This document shows, in pieces, positions 1 through 9,376 of a stretch of DNA of 64,000 nucleotides. Position numbers and translations under genes: made by a program. Source of the DNA: Uliginosibacterium aquaticum (GTDB taxonomy: Bacteria; Pseudomonadota; Gammaproteobacteria; Burkholderiales; Rhodocyclaceae); the NCBI RefSeq assembly GCF_012972705.2, contig NZ_JABCSC020000002.1, forward strand, positions 372,001-436,000, written 5' to 3'. Each line of letters opens with the position of its first letter. Position 1 is the stretch's first letter. The notes beneath the pieces were generated by a model. It searched no databases. It had not been told where the DNA came from and saw only the letters and a program-made list of their open reading frames with translations.

Positions 1-1
1 C

Positions 2-355
2 TTCATCGTGATGATTGCCGCCATCGTGCAATTCACCGAGTTGGTGATCCAGAAGACCAGCCCTGATCTACAACAGGTACTGGGGATCTACCTGCCGCTG
101 ATCACGACCAACTGCGCCGTGCTGGGCATCCCGCTACTGTCAGTGAACTACCAGCACAACCTCATGGAAGCCCTGATTTTCGGCTTTGGCAGCGCCGCCG
201 GTTTCACTCTGGCGCTGATCCTGTTTGCCGGTGTGCGTGAGCGCCTTGATGGCGCCGATGTACCCCAACACTTCAAGGGCACACCGATCGCGCTGGTCAC
301 CGCCGGGCTGATGAGCCTGGCCTTCATGGGCTTTGCCGGACTGGACAAGTTCTGA
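2..355 (+). CDS. rnfA: RnfA, electron transport complex membrane subunit (5' truncated)
   Basis: About the last 118 residues of RnfA/RsxA; the frame is open to base 2, so the N-terminus lies outside the window. RnfA is an integral membrane subunit of the RNF complex, which couples electron flow between ferredoxin and NAD(H) to ion movement across the inner membrane. The segment [17 protein letters not shown] is the family hallmark and recurs in RnfE (VPLITTNCIVL), as expected for the homologous, inverted RnfA/RnfE pair. The stop overlaps the rnfB start by one base (TGATG), indicating translational coupling. The identity is supported by the complete rnfBCDGE set that follows. Confidence 0.95.
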   Translation, partial: FIVMIAAIVQFTELVIQKTSPDLQQVLGIYLPLITTNCAVLGIPLLSVNYQHNLMEALIFGFGSAAGFTLALILFAGVRERLDGADVPQHFKGTPIALVTAGLMSLAFMGFAGLDKF

Positions 356-918
356 TGCTGTCAGCTCTTCTCGTGATGGCGGGCCTCGCCATCCTCATCG
401 GCGCCGTACTGGGCTTCGCAGCCCTGAAATTCAAGGTCGAAGGCGACCCGCTGGTCGAGAAAATCGACGCCATCCTGCCGCAGACGCAATGCGGTCAGTG
501 CGGTTTCCCCGGCTGCAAACCCTATGCCACGGCCATCGCCAATGGCGAGGCAGACATCAACCAGTGCCCTCCAGGCGGCGATGATGGCATCCACAAGCTC
601 GCCGACCTTCTGGGACGCGAATACAAACCGCTGAATGCCGAGAACGGCGCCGAAAAACCCAAGGCAGTGGCCTTCATTGATGAGCAGACCTGCATCGGCT
701 GTACCTTGTGCCTGCAGGCCTGCCCGGTGGATGCCATCTCAGGCGCCGCCAAGCAGATGCATACCATCATCGCGCCGCTGTGCACCGGCTGCGAGTTGTG
801 CATTGCCCCCTGCCCGGTCGACTGCATCACGATGGAACCGGTGAAGGAAACCGTAGACACCTGGAAGTGGCGCTACCCGGTCTTCCCGCTCAAGCAACAG
901 GAAGGCCGTACCGCATGA
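355..918 (+). CDS. rnfB: RnfB, iron-sulfur subunit of the RNF complex
   Basis: 187 residues, a usual RnfB length. An N-terminal membrane anchor (about residues 3-25) is followed by the Fe-S domain with C46, C49, C54 and C71 (CGQCGFPGC, then QCPPGG). Two ferredoxin-type [4Fe-4S] motifs follow: C113/C116/C119/C123 and C143/C146/C149/C153. RnfB is the electron entry subunit that takes electrons from ferredoxin or related donors. The stop overlaps the rnfC start (ATGA), so B and C are probably coupled. All cluster ligands expected in the family are present. Confidence 0.96.
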   Translation: MLSALLVMAGLAILIGAVLGFAALKFKVEGDPLVEKIDAILPQTQCGQCGFPGCKPYATAIANGEADINQCPPGGDDGIHKLADLLGREYKPLNAENGAEKPKAVAFIDEQTCIGCTLCLQACPVDAISGAAKQMHTIIAPLCTGCELCIAPCPVDCITMEPVKETVDTWKWRYPVFPLKQQEGRTA

Positions 919-3056
919 ACGCCCTGCGCAAACTCTTCAGTTTCAACGGCGGCGTAAAGCCCGCCACAAACAAGGCCGAATCCACCCGCGCGCCGATTGT
1001 GCCGCTAGCCGAGTTGCCGCTGCCCGCACAGTTCGTAGTGCCACTGCATCAGAGCGTCGGCGGCACACCGCTGCCGCTGGTGGCAGCGGGCGAGCACGTG
1101 CTCAAGGGCCAACGCATCGGCGCAGCCGATGGCAACTTCTCGGCCGCCGTACATGCCCCCACCTCCGGCACCGTCGTTGCCGTTGAACCTCGCCTGATGG
1201 CCCACACCTCGGGGCTGTCGATGCTGTCAGTGGTCATCGAGCCGGACGGCAAGGACGAATGGATCGAGTGTGAGCCACTGCGCTGGAAGAGCCTCGGCGC
1301 TGATGAAGTACGCGACTGGCTGCGCGATGCAGGGGTGGTCGGCCTCGGTGGTGCGGTCTTCCCCAGCCACGTGAAATTGAACCCAGGCCGCAAGACGCCA
1401 ATGAAGACCCTGGTGATCAACGGCGCCGAATGCGAGCCCTTCATCACCTGCGATGATCTCCTGATGCGCGAGCGCGCAGACAAGGTGCTGGCCGGCATCC
1501 TGATCATGCGCGAACTGCTGGGCGCGCCCGAGGTACTGATCGGTATCGAGGACAACAAACCCGAAGCCGTTGCCGCCATGCAGGCAGCCTGCCAGGTGCA
1601 TGGCGATGCCTCGATCCAGGCCATCGCCGTACCGACACGCTATCCAGCCGGCGGCGCCAAGCAGCTCATTCGCGTGCTCACCGGTATTGAAGTGCCACAC
1701 GGTCAGCGCTCCACCGATTACGGCGTGCAGTGTTTCAACGTTGGTACCGCCTACGCCATTCACGAAGCCATCGAACTGGGCCGCCCGCTGATTTCGCGCA
1801 TCGTCACCGTCGCCGGCAACGTCGGCGCGCCGCGCAATTACGAAGTGCTCTTCGGCACGCCGATGGATCATCTAGTGCGCCAGGCCGGCTGGCAAGAGGA
1901 TACCGACGCTTTCATCATGGGCGGCCCGATGATGGGCTTCCGCATGCCGGCCTTCGATGTGCCCGTCGTCAAGGCCACAAACTGCGTGATCGCGGCCAGT
2001 CCGCGTCTCTTCGCGCCGCCTCCGCCCGAGATGAACTGCATCCGCTGTGGCGAATGCGCCCGCGCCTGCCCCACCGATCTGCAGCCCTTCGAAATGTACT
2101 GGCACGCCCGCGCCAAGAATTTCGGCAAGGTGCAGGAATACAACCTGTTCGACTGCATCGAATGCGGCTGCTGTAGCTTCGTCTGCCCCTCGCACATCCC
2201 GCTGGTCGATTACTACCGCTTCGCCAAGACCGAGATCTGGGATCGCGAACGCAAGAAGGAGGCGGCCGACGAAGCCCGCGTGCGCTTTGAGGCACGTAAT
2301 GAACGCATCGAGCGCGAGAAGCGCGAGAAGGCCGAGAAGCTGGCCGCCCGCACTGCCGCCAGCCGGGCCGCAGCCACGGCCTCGGCCGAAGGCACACCGG
2401 CTGCGAGCGACGCGGCTCCGGCAAGCCCGGCAACGGACGACGCAAAGAAGGCGCTGATCGAAGCAGCACTCGCGCGTGCCAAGGCCAAGAAGGAAGCCGC
2501 CGCCAGCGGGGAAGCAGCTCCGGCAGCAGACAAGCCCGCGAAGAAAGAACTCTCCGCAGAGGAAAAACAGGCGCTCGTCGACGCAGCCCTGGCCCGCGCC
2601 AAGGCAAAGAAGGATGCGGCAGCTGAAACCAGCCCCCCCGCAGCGGCCGACGACAAGCAAGCGCTGATCGACGCAGCGATTGCCCGTGCCAAGGAAAAAA
2701 AGGCAGCTCAGACGGCAGGCACGGAAATGTCTGCCGACAAGCCTGCCAAGAAGGAATTGTCAGCCGAGGAAAAGCAGGCTCTGGTAGATGCTGCACTGGC
2801 TAAAGCCAAGGCGAAAAAAGAGGCCGCCGCCGTAGCCGACCCCGCCTCAGCGACGGACAAGCAGGCCGTGATCGACGCAGCCATCGCCCGTGCGAAGGAA
2901 AAGAAAGCGGCGCTGGCAGCGGGCACCGAGACACCGCCCGAAAAGCCGGCGAAGAAGGAATTGTCGGCGGAAGAGAAGCAAGCCCTGATCGATGCCGCGC
3001 TGGAACGTGCCAAGGCAAAGAAGGCCGCTCAGGCGGCAGACAAGGAACAGTCATGA
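915..3056 (+). CDS. rnfC: RnfC, NADH-binding/Fe-S subunit with long Ala/Lys repeat tail
   Basis: 713 residues from the ATG at 915, chosen because it overlaps the rnfB stop. RnfC is the peripheral subunit carrying FMN/NADH and two [4Fe-4S] clusters. C375/C378/C381/C385 ([13 protein letters not shown]) and C414/C417/C420/C424 ([12 protein letters not shown]) are the cluster motifs. The flavin/NAD region upstream includes the stretch around [11 protein letters not shown]. After about residue 445 the protein becomes a charged, Ala/Lys/Glu-rich tail of roughly 260 residues. It contains six near-identical helical units of the type [15 protein letters not shown], alternating with [12 protein letters not shown] linkers. 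Such tails occur in proteobacterial RnfC/RsxC, but this one is long. The 3' end overlaps the next gene (ATGA). Confidence 0.95.
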   Translation: MNALRKLFSFNGGVKPATNKAESTRAPIVPLAELPLPAQFVVPLHQSVGGTPLPLVAAGEHVLKGQRIGAADGNFSAAVHAPTSGTVVAVEPRLMAHTSGLSMLSVVIEPDGKDEWIECEPLRWKSLGADEVRDWLRDAGVVGLGGAVFPSHVKLNPGRKTPMKTLVINGAECEPFITCDDLLMRERADKVLAGILIMRELLGAPEVLIGIEDNKPEAVAAMQAACQVHGDASIQAIAVPTRYPAGGAKQLIRVLTGIEVPHGQRSTDYGVQCFNVGTAYAIHEAIELGRPLISRIVTVAGNVGAPRNYEVLFGTPMDHLVRQAGWQEDTDAFIMGGPMMGFRMPAFDVPVVKATNCVIAASPRLFAPPPPEMNCIRCGECARACPTDLQPFEMYWHARAKNFGKVQEYNLFDCIECGCCSFVCPSHIPLVDYYRFAKTEIWDRERKKEAADEARVRFEARNERIEREKREKAEKLAARTAASRAAATASAEGTPAASDAAPASPATDDAKKALIEAALARAKAKKEAAASGEAAPAADKPAKKELSAEEKQALVDAALARAKAKKDAAAETSPPAAADDKQALIDAAIARAKEKKAAQTAGTEMSADKPAKKELSAEEKQALVDAALAKAKAKKEAAAVADPASATDKQAVIDAAIARAKEKKAALAAGTETPPEKPAKKELSAEEKQALIDAALERAKAKKAAQAADKEQS
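2449..3044 (+). repeat. In-frame tandem repeats encoding the RnfC C-terminal tail
   Basis: Six degenerate copies of a coding unit of about 45-50 bases, each encoding [K]QAL[IV][DE]AA[LI]xxAKxKK. Three of them are preceded by a block for [12 protein letters not shown]. The units are better conserved in protein than in DNA sequence, so they look like an old duplication kept by selection for a charged helix rather than a recent slippage product. Confidence 0.8.
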
Positions 3057-4018
3057 ATCGCCAGATCCGCTGGGGCATCCTCGGCTACGCCCGCATTGCC
3101 CGTCTGCAGCTCATTCCGGCCATCCTCGCCTCTGGCAATGGACGGATCCAGGCCCTGGCCTCGCGCGACGAAAGCAAGCTGGCAGAAGCATGCGCACAAG
3201 TGCCAGAGCTGGTCAGCTACACGAGCTATAGCGAATTGCTGGCCGACCCGCAGGTTGATGCGGTGTACATTCCGCTCCCCAACGCCCTGCACCGCCAATG
3301 GGTTGTTGCCGCACTGGATGCCGGCAAGCATGTACTGTGCGAGAAACCACTGGCCCTCTCGGCCCGTGAAGCGCGTGAAATGCAGGCCGCGGCCGTCAGC
3401 AATGAACGCCTGCTGATGGAAGCCATCATGTATCGCTACACTGATCGCACCCGCCAGTTGCGCGCGGTGCTCGATTCGGGCGTACTGGGCGAGATCCGCC
3501 ATGTGAATGCGAGCTTCCGCTTCCTGCTCGACCGCCCCGGCACCATCAAGATGGAGCCTGAACTGGGTGGTGGTGCGCTGTACGACGTCGGCGTGTATCC
3601 GGTCAGCTTGCTGGGGCTGATTACCGATGGCGCCTTGCCGGTCAGGGTGCACGCTGAAGCTCAGTTCGACAATGGCGTGGACGTGAATGCCTCGGTGCTG
3701 CTGCGCTATGAATCGGGCCTCCTCGCCACGCTCCACTGCGGCTTCAATGCCTTTGGCCAGATGGGTGCCGAAATCATTGGCAGCAAAGGTCGCCTGATGG
3801 TGCCCGATCCTTTCCTTGGCGAGGCTGGCGAGCTCACCCTCGTCACCGCCCAGGGCAGCCGCAGCATCCCGGTCAGCGCCACGGATCGTTACACCGCACA
3901 AGTCCGCGACTTCGCCGCCGCCGTTCTGCAGCAGCGCTCGCCGCTGATTCCGCTGAAGGAATCCATCCGCAACCTGGAAGTGCTGGATCTGATCCGCGCC
4001 AGCCTGCAGGCCCACTAG
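3053..4018 (+). CDS. Gfo/Idh/MocA-family NAD(P)-dependent oxidoreductase
   Basis: 321 residues, typical for the family. An N-terminal Rossmann fold (WGILGYARIARLQLIPAI, near residues 5-22) is followed by the family CEKPLAL motif at about residue 99, whose Lys is the usual catalytic residue. The C-terminal alpha/beta substrate domain comes after that. These enzymes oxidise or reduce sugars, inositols and related polyols or aldehydes; the substrate cannot be read here. The gene sits inside the rnf operon, overlapping the rnfC stop by four bases and ending 14 bases before rnfD. It is therefore almost certainly co-transcribed, although no such protein is part of the known RNF complex. No sign of frameshift or unusual codon use. 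Confidence 0.9.
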   Translation: MNRQIRWGILGYARIARLQLIPAILASGNGRIQALASRDESKLAEACAQVPELVSYTSYSELLADPQVDAVYIPLPNALHRQWVVAALDAGKHVLCEKPLALSAREAREMQAAAVSNERLLMEAIMYRYTDRTRQLRAVLDSGVLGEIRHVNASFRFLLDRPGTIKMEPELGGGALYDVGVYPVSLLGLITDGALPVRVHAEAQFDNGVDVNASVLLRYESGLLATLHCGFNAFGQMGAEIIGSKGRLMVPDPFLGEAGELTLVTAQGSRSIPVSATDRYTAQVRDFAAAVLQQRSPLIPLKESIRNLEVLDLIRASLQAH

Positions 4019-4032
4019 GACGCCCTCCCCAG

Positions 4033-5046
4033 ATGCTCAACAACTCTCCCTACGTTCGCAAGCCCGCCAGCGTCAGCCGCGTGATGCTCAAGGTACTGGC
4101 AGCGCTCGTACCAGCGATAGCCGTCTATGTGTGGCAGTTCGGCCCGGCCATCCTGATCCAGCTCGCGCTCGCCAGTGCCACCGCACTGGTCTGTGAAGCC
4201 GCCATGCTGAAGCTTCGCGGCAAGCCGCTCGCACTCTACCTCAGCGATCTTTCGGCCATCGTCACAGCTTGGCTGATCGCGCTGGCCTTCCCCCCGCTCG
4301 CACCCTGGTGGCTGGTCGTCACGGGTACGGCCTTTGCCATCGTGGTTGCCAAGCACTTGTATGGTGGGCTGGGCCAGAACACGTTCAACCCGGCCATGGT
4401 GGCTTACTGCGTGATGATCGTGGCCTTCCCTTCGCTGATGAGCCAATGGCCGGGCGATCTGTCCATGCAGGCCGCTGCACTGGCCGAGCACGCGCAAGTT
4501 TTTCCCGACGGGCCCGCCATGGTGCTGGACGCGATCACCAGCGCGACGCCGCTGGACGCCTTGCGCACAGGCCTGCGCGCCGCGGGTGCCACGGTCAGCA
4601 GCGTCAGCGCCGACCCGGCCAGCTTCGGTCAGGTCGCCGGGCGCGGCTGGGAGTGGATCGCCCTGGCCTACCTAGCGGGTGGCTTGTTCCTGATCCAGCA
4701 GCGTGTGATCACCTGGCATATCCCTGCCAGCTTCATTGCCGCACTGAGCGTCATCGCCGGAGCGTTCTGGTTGGCTGACAGCACCCACTACGCCTCGCCG
4801 CTGTTTCACCTTGCGGCAGGTGGCTCAATGCTCGGCGCATTCTTCATCTTCACCGATCCGGTATCGGCCTGCACCACGCCTCGCGGCAAGCTGATCTACG
4901 CGGCTGCGGCCGCACTGCTGGTGTATCTGATCCGCGTGTTCGGCGCCTACCCGGACGGCGTTGCATTCGCCACCCTGCTGATGAACATCCTCGTCCCGCT
5001 GATCGACATGAAGACCCAGCCGCCGGTCTTCGGCCACAAGAACTGA
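4033..5046 (+). CDS. rnfD: RnfD, membrane flavoprotein subunit of the RNF complex
   Basis: 337 residues with multiple hydrophobic segments, homologous to NqrB. It carries covalently bound FMN in characterised relatives. The likely flavin acceptor is T172 in DAITSATPL, which matches the Dxx[ST]xAT transferase motif except that Ser replaces the usual Gly. The conserved GGLGQNTFNPAM segment (about residues 111-122) and GSMLGAFFIFTDP near the C-terminus are typical RnfD. It lies 14 bases after the Gfo/Idh gene and 7 bases before rnfG. Confidence 0.95.
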   Translation: MLNNSPYVRKPASVSRVMLKVLAALVPAIAVYVWQFGPAILIQLALASATALVCEAAMLKLRGKPLALYLSDLSAIVTAWLIALAFPPLAPWWLVVTGTAFAIVVAKHLYGGLGQNTFNPAMVAYCVMIVAFPSLMSQWPGDLSMQAAALAEHAQVFPDGPAMVLDAITSATPLDALRTGLRAAGATVSSVSADPASFGQVAGRGWEWIALAYLAGGLFLIQQRVITWHIPASFIAALSVIAGAFWLADSTHYASPLFHLAAGGSMLGAFFIFTDPVSACTTPRGKLIYAAAAALLVYLIRVFGAYPDGVAFATLLMNILVPLIDMKTQPPVFGHKN

Positions 5047-5053
5047 GCCTGCG

Positions 5054-5704
5054 ATGGAACCCGTTATTCCTCAACCTACGCCTTTCGGGCTGTCACTGCG
5101 CACGGCGCTGACCATGCTGGCCTTCACCATCGTGTTCACTGCGCTGATGGCCGGCACCTATGAAGCCACCCAGAGCACCATTGCTGCCAGCGCTGAAGAG
5201 GCCAAGCTGCAATTGATCAATGAAGTGCTGCCACCCGCGAGTTACGACAACGCCCTGCTGCGCGACGAACTGAAGCTCGCTGCCGCACCCGAGTTGGGTC
5301 TGCCCAAGGGAGCCTCGGTGTGGCGCGCGCGCAAGGCCGGCCAGCCGGTGGCACTGGTGCTGGAAGCCGTCGCGCCGGATGGTTACGCGGGCAAGATCCG
5401 CCTGGTGATGGCCGTGATGCAGGATGGCAGCCTCGGCGGCGTGCGCGTGGTGGAACATCACGAAACGCCGGGCCTGGGCGACTACATCGACCCGAAGAAG
5501 GACAAAAACAAGGCTGCGCCCTGGATCGAGCAATTCAAGGCCCTCACAGGCCAAGCGTGGAAAGTGAAGAAAGACGGCGGTGACATCGCCTATCGCACCG
5601 GCGCCACTATTTCAGCCCGAGCCGTCACCAACGCAGTGGCCCGCGTCGCCGCCTTCGCCCGCAGCGAACAAGCGCACCTGTACCAGCAAGGAGCCCAGCC
5701 ATGA
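5054..5704 (+). CDS. rnfG: RnfG, periplasmic FMN-binding subunit of the RNF complex
   Basis: 216 residues. One N-terminal membrane helix (about residues 13-35) anchors an FMN-binding domain facing the periplasm. The flavinylation motif is T182-G-A-T185, with T185 the expected covalent FMN site (attached by ApbE, not encoded in this window). The segment VRVVEHHETPGLGD is characteristic of the RnfG/NqrC family. The stop overlaps the rnfE start by four bases (ATGA). Confidence 0.95.
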   Translation: MEPVIPQPTPFGLSLRTALTMLAFTIVFTALMAGTYEATQSTIAASAEEAKLQLINEVLPPASYDNALLRDELKLAAAPELGLPKGASVWRARKAGQPVALVLEAVAPDGYAGKIRLVMAVMQDGSLGGVRVVEHHETPGLGDYIDPKKDKNKAAPWIEQFKALTGQAWKVKKDGGDIAYRTGATISARAVTNAVARVAAFARSEQAHLYQQGAQP

Positions 5705-6381
5705 ACAGCTACAACTACCGTGACATTTTCTGGAACGGCTTCTGGCGCCAGAACACCGGCCTTGCCCAGTTGCTGGGGCTATGCCCGATCCTCGCCGTAT
5801 CGACCAGTGTCGTGAATGGCGTGAGCCTGGCCATCGCCACCATTGTCGTGATGGCCATGTCCAACGCCGTGGTGTCGGCCCTGCGCAACCTGATTCCGTA
5901 TGAAATCCGCATCCCGGTGTTCATCCTGATCATCGCCGCACTGGTCACCGTGCTGGATCTCGCCATGAACGCCTGGCTGCACGAGCTCTACATGGTGCTA
6001 GGGATCTTTGTGCCGCTGATCACCACCAATTGCATCGTGCTGGCCCGCGTCGAAGCCTATGCCGCCAAGAACCCGGCCCTGCCTTCGGCTGTCGATGGCG
6101 CCGCGATGGGTGTCGGTTTGATGCTGGTACTGGCCGTGCTCGGCGGCATGCGCGAGTTGATCGGTACCGGGCAGCTCTTCGCCGGCATCGAAATGATCAT
6201 TCCGGGAGCCCATGCCGTTCAGGTATTGCCTGCAGACTATCCTGGCTTCCTGTTCGCCATCCTTCCGCCCGGCGCCTTCATCGCCCTGGCCTGCCTGATT
6301 GCGGGCAAGAGCTGGCTAGAGGCACGCAACAAGGCTGCCCAGACCAGCACCGGTGCAGGCTGCGTGCCGGCCGCTCACTGA
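5701..6381 (+). CDS. rnfE: RnfE, electron transport complex membrane subunit
   Basis: 226 residues and about six hydrophobic segments. It is homologous to RnfA; the shared motif VPLITTNCIVLARVEAYA is clear near residue 103. With RnfA it forms the membrane core holding an intramembrane Fe-S centre in studied RNF/NQR complexes. It is the last rnf gene here; nth begins 8 bases after its stop, an arrangement also seen in the Escherichia coli rsx-nth cluster. Confidence 0.95.
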   Translation: MNSYNYRDIFWNGFWRQNTGLAQLLGLCPILAVSTSVVNGVSLAIATIVVMAMSNAVVSALRNLIPYEIRIPVFILIIAALVTVLDLAMNAWLHELYMVLGIFVPLITTNCIVLARVEAYAAKNPALPSAVDGAAMGVGLMLVLAVLGGMRELIGTGQLFAGIEMIIPGAHAVQVLPADYPGFLFAILPPGAFIALACLIAGKSWLEARNKAAQTSTGAGCVPAAH

Positions 6382-6389
6382 GGTCTGCC

Positions 6390-7043
6390 ATGCCCCGGCT
6401 GATGAGCAAGTCGGAGATCGCGGAGGCGTTCTCCCGTTGGCAGGCCGCCAATCCTCAGCCAGTCACAGAGCTGGAATATGCAACGCCCTTCCAGCTGCTG
6501 GTGGCCGTGGTGCTCTCAGCTCAGGCCACCGACAAGGGCGTGAATCTCGCCACCCGCCGCCTGTTCCCTGCCGCGCCCACGCCCGAAGCCATGGCCACAC
6601 TCGGCGAGGCAGGCATTGCCGAGCACATCAAGACCATCGGCCTCTACCGCAACAAGGCCAAGAACGTCGCCCAACTCAGCCGCCAGTTACTGGAGCGTCA
6701 CGCCGGCGAGGTACCGCGCTCGCGCGAAGCCCTCGAAGCCCTGCCCGGCGTGGGCCGAAAGACCGCCAACGTGGTGCTCAACGCCTTGTGGCGCGAGCCG
6801 GTGATGGCGGTCGACACGCACATCTTCCGCGTCGGCAACCGCATGGGGCTGGCTCCGGGCAAGGATGTGCGCGCGGTAGAAGACGCTCTGATGCGGCGCA
6901 TCCCGAAGCCATATCTGGTGGATGCCCACCACTGGCTGATCCTGCATGGGCGCTACGTGTGCACCGCGCGCAGCCCGAAATGCGGGCAATGCACGGTGCG
7001 CGACCTCTGCCAGAGCCCCGACAAGACAGATCGACCGGACTAA
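6390..7043 (+). CDS. nth: Endonuclease III (DNA glycosylase/AP lyase)
   Basis: 217 residues from the ATG at 6390; a second ATG at 6402 is an alternative start. Endonuclease III removes oxidised pyrimidines and cleaves the abasic site. The helix-hairpin-helix LPGVGRKTANVVL holds catalytic K124, and D142 sits in VDTHIFRVGNR. The [4Fe-4S] cluster ligands C191, C198, C201 and C207 have the standard C-x6-C-x2-C-x5-C spacing. It follows rnfE closely and is probably in the same transcript. Confidence 0.96.
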   Translation: MPRLMSKSEIAEAFSRWQAANPQPVTELEYATPFQLLVAVVLSAQATDKGVNLATRRLFPAAPTPEAMATLGEAGIAEHIKTIGLYRNKAKNVAQLSRQLLERHAGEVPRSREALEALPGVGRKTANVVLNALWREPVMAVDTHIFRVGNRMGLAPGKDVRAVEDALMRRIPKPYLVDAHHWLILHGRYVCTARSPKCGQCTVRDLCQSPDKTDRPD

Positions 7044-7048
7044 ACATC

Positions 7049-7480
7049 ATGTTCAATCCCAGCCGCGACCAGGTTCGCCAGTTCTTCATCGAAAGCTGGC
7101 GCAAGCACCGGGCGAAAGAAACCCTCAGCCAGATGGAAGACATTGCCGCCGAGCTCGTCTTCCAGCACCCGGAATATCACGCCCTGATCGAAAACCTTGA
7201 TTCAGTCGACAAGGACTTCCGCCCGGAGGATGGTCAGGTCAATCCCTTCCTGCACCTCTCGCTGCACCTCGCGATTCACGAGCAGCTCTCGATCGACCAG
7301 CCGCCGGGCATCCGAGGGGCCTATGACGCCTGCCTGCGCCGCCACCGCGACGATCGCCACGCCGCCCTGCACGAGGTGCTCGAAGCGCTCGGCGAGACCC
7401 TGTTCGAAGCCCAGCGCAGCGGCAAGCCGCTCGACGCGATGGCCTATGTGGAAAACGTGAAGAGACGGGCCGGCAAATGA
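7049..7480 (+). CDS. DUF1841 family protein
   Basis: 143 residues, mostly helical and charged. The start MFNPSRDQVRQFF and the segment NPFLHLSLHLAIHEQ are typical of DUF1841, a small family of unknown function common in beta- and gammaproteobacteria. The ATG at 7049 lies 5 bases after the nth stop and the end overlaps the next start by four bases, so it is part of the same operon. The His-rich central helix could bind a metal, but nothing else supports that. No function is assigned. Confidence 0.85.
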   Translation: MFNPSRDQVRQFFIESWRKHRAKETLSQMEDIAAELVFQHPEYHALIENLDSVDKDFRPEDGQVNPFLHLSLHLAIHEQLSIDQPPGIRGAYDACLRRHRDDRHAALHEVLEALGETLFEAQRSGKPLDAMAYVENVKRRAGK

Positions 7481-8088
7481 CACGTATCGACACCGTCGTT
7501 TTCGACCTCGGCAATGTGCTGATCCCCTGGGAGCCGCGCTGGCTGTTCCGCAAGCTGCTGCAGGATGAGGCCGAGATCGAGCGCTTCCTGCAGGACGTCG
7601 ACTTCAATCGCTGGAACGCGATTCACGATGCAGGCCAGCCCTTCGCCGTCGGCATCGAATCCCACGGCGCGCAGTTCCCACACTATCGCCATCTGTTGCA
7701 GGCCTATTTCGACCGCTGGGAAGAGTCGGTCGCTCCCGCCTTCGAGGAATCGGTGCGGCTCTTGCGCGAGCTGAAGACCGCCGGTCTGCGCGTGCTGGCC
7801 CTGACCAATTTCTCGGCCGAGACCTTCCCGCGCGCACGCCGGCTCTATGATTTCCTCGATGAATTCGAGGGCATCGTGGTCTCGGGTGATGAAGGCCTGA
7901 TCAAGCCGGATGCGGCGATATACAAACTACTGTTTGAACGCTATAGCGTGAAACCCGAGCAGGCCGTCTTCATCGACGACAGCGTGGCCAATGTTGCCAC
8001 CGCCCGCCAGCTCGGCATGCAGGCCATTCACTTCACAGAGCCAGGGCTGCTGCGCCAGCATCTGCGTGAGCTGAGTCTGCCCGTTTAA
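7477..8088 (+). CDS. HAD-superfamily hydrolase, YihX-like sugar phosphatase
   Basis: 203 residues. Motif I is VVFDLGNVLIPW with nucleophile D10. The second position is G12, the DxGN variant seen in YihX/alpha-D-glucose-1-phosphatase-like enzymes. Motif II is ALTNFSAE, the motif III Lys lies in GLIKPD, and motif IV is FIDDS. The helical cap between motifs I and II makes it a HAD subclass IA protein. Physiological substrate unknown; a phosphosugar is likely. Overlaps the DUF1841 stop by four bases. Confidence 0.85.
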   Translation: MTRIDTVVFDLGNVLIPWEPRWLFRKLLQDEAEIERFLQDVDFNRWNAIHDAGQPFAVGIESHGAQFPHYRHLLQAYFDRWEESVAPAFEESVRLLRELKTAGLRVLALTNFSAETFPRARRLYDFLDEFEGIVVSGDEGLIKPDAAIYKLLFERYSVKPEQAVFIDDSVANVATARQLGMQAIHFTEPGLLRQHLRELSLPV

Positions 8089-8091
8089 GAC

Positions 8092-8589
8092 TTACTCCCA
8101 GAAGACGCAATCGACGAAGACCGGTGTGCGCCCAGCAAGCCCATCGCCCACACACTGGAACACCGCGTTCACGCCGGGTTTGAGCAGCGTTGCGACCGCC
8201 TCGGCACTGCGGCTGGCGATGCGCCCACCCTCGCTGGCAAGCGGGTGGCGGGGAAACAGCTTCAACTGCAGCTGCTCTTCACCCGCTTCACCCATGCCGA
8301 CCATTACGCGCCCCTTCTGTACCTGCACCGCAGTCACGGCCCCACTCAAGACTACGGCCTTATCTTCCAGCACTTCCTCGGCGTAATCCTCACGCTCCCG
8401 ATAGAGGCCCAGCACCCGGCTCGCCGCGAATACCGGCAGATCCTTTACCGCGGGATGCCTGTTGAGCAGCTTGCACAGCGCCCGGTCATCGAACAGTGCG
8501 CAGTCGTAATAGTCTTCTGCTGAGGCGGGATACGCAGCGCACGCCAGTGTCAGCAGCAGTAAGCATGCTATGACTCTTGAAGACTGCAT
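8092..8589 (-). CDS. Exported protein of unknown function
   Basis: 165 residues with a clear Sec signal peptide (MQSSRVIACLLLLTLACA..., predicted cleavage after ASA at about residue 24). The mature part includes DDRALCKLLNRHPAVKDLPVF and a beta-rich C-terminal half (VVLSGAVTAVQVQKGRVMVG) that resembles a small OB-like barrel. Two Cys pairs may form disulfides. Convergent with the HAD gene, with only 3 bases between stops. Not recognised; no function assigned. Confidence 0.7.
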   Translation of the reverse strand: MQSSRVIACLLLLTLACAAYPASAEDYYDCALFDDRALCKLLNRHPAVKDLPVFAASRVLGLYREREDYAEEVLEDKAVVLSGAVTAVQVQKGRVMVGMGEAGEEQLQLKLFPRHPLASEGGRIASRSAEAVATLLKPGVNAVFQCVGDGLAGRTPVFVDCVFWE

Positions 8590-8608
8590 CTTCAGCTCAC
8601 CTCAGGGA

Positions 8609-9376
8609 TCAGTGTTGAGTCGCGCGCCGGGCCTCCTGCCAGGCACGCACGGCCTCGGCTGAGTGCTGATTCACCAGCTCACGCGGGCCTTCCGGAAGTT
8701 CGGCCTGCAATCCGGCAAAGAGTTCCTCGGTCAGTTCCTGCTCCATGCCACTGGCCGCGAGGCCGTGCTGCAGGCAGCGAATCTGGATCGAAGCCAGAGC
8801 ATCCGCGACCAGACGCCAGCCAAGCGTCGGCATGGCGCGGGTCAAGGCCAGCAGCATGCCCCCAAGCAGGCTCACCAGAAGCTTGCCTTGCTCACGGTTT
8901 TCCGCCGCGATCAAGGTATGCCACAGCGACAGATGCAACTCGCGACGGAAGGCAATCTTGAACTCCAGCGCGGTTTCTTCCTTCTCGTAGAGGGTATCGA
9001 GAAAACGCTGGCAAGCGGCCTCTTCTTGCGGCGCCAGACTGTCCCGCAGATCGGCCAGCACAGCCGACACACCCGCCAGTGCAGGGGCACCAAACGCCTT
9101 GCTGTAGGCCAGCCCCCACTGGTCGAGCCCAGCCAGCAGCATGGCCAGACGCAGATGCGCAGCCTCCATCGGCGCCATGCGCGACCACTCGCGCAGATGG
9201 CCAGCGAGCTTCGCCAGCGCCTCTTCCAGCTGCTTGCTCTCACCACCGCCCGCAGACAAACGCAGGGCGGCTGCAAAGGCTTCGTGGACCAGGCGTGCAG
9301 CCTGCAGCTGCACATCGCGGGCAGCAAGTTCTTCAAAAGGATCGGCAGGCAGTTCGAAACTGGAATCTACGGACAT
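8609..9376 (-). CDS. Unassigned helical cytoplasmic protein
   Basis: 255 residues from the ATG at 9376 (MSVDSSFELPADPFEEL). The open frame extends 33 codons upstream, but that part reads as non-coding and overlaps the region before the binding-protein gene. The protein is Ala/Leu/Glu-rich and predicted all-helical, with no signal peptide or membrane segment and no catalytic motif that I recognise. It lies 19 bases upstream of the exported protein gene on the same strand, so the two may be co-transcribed. Confidence 0.65.
   Translation of the reverse strand: MSVDSSFELPADPFEELAARDVQLQAARLVHEAFAAALRLSAGGGESKQLEEALAKLAGHLREWSRMAPMEAAHLRLAMLLAGLDQWGLAYSKAFGAPALAGVSAVLADLRDSLAPQEEAACQRFLDTLYEKEETALEFKIAFRRELHLSLWHTLIAAENREQGKLLVSLLGGMLLALTRAMPTLGWRLVADALASIQIRCLQHGLAASGMEQELTEELFAGLQAELPEGPRELVNQHSAEAVRAWQEARRATQH

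Noticed and set aside
2449-3044. Possible CRISPR-like array in the rnfC 3' end
   Set aside because: The repeats are in frame, imperfect and without unique spacers; they code for a helical tail.
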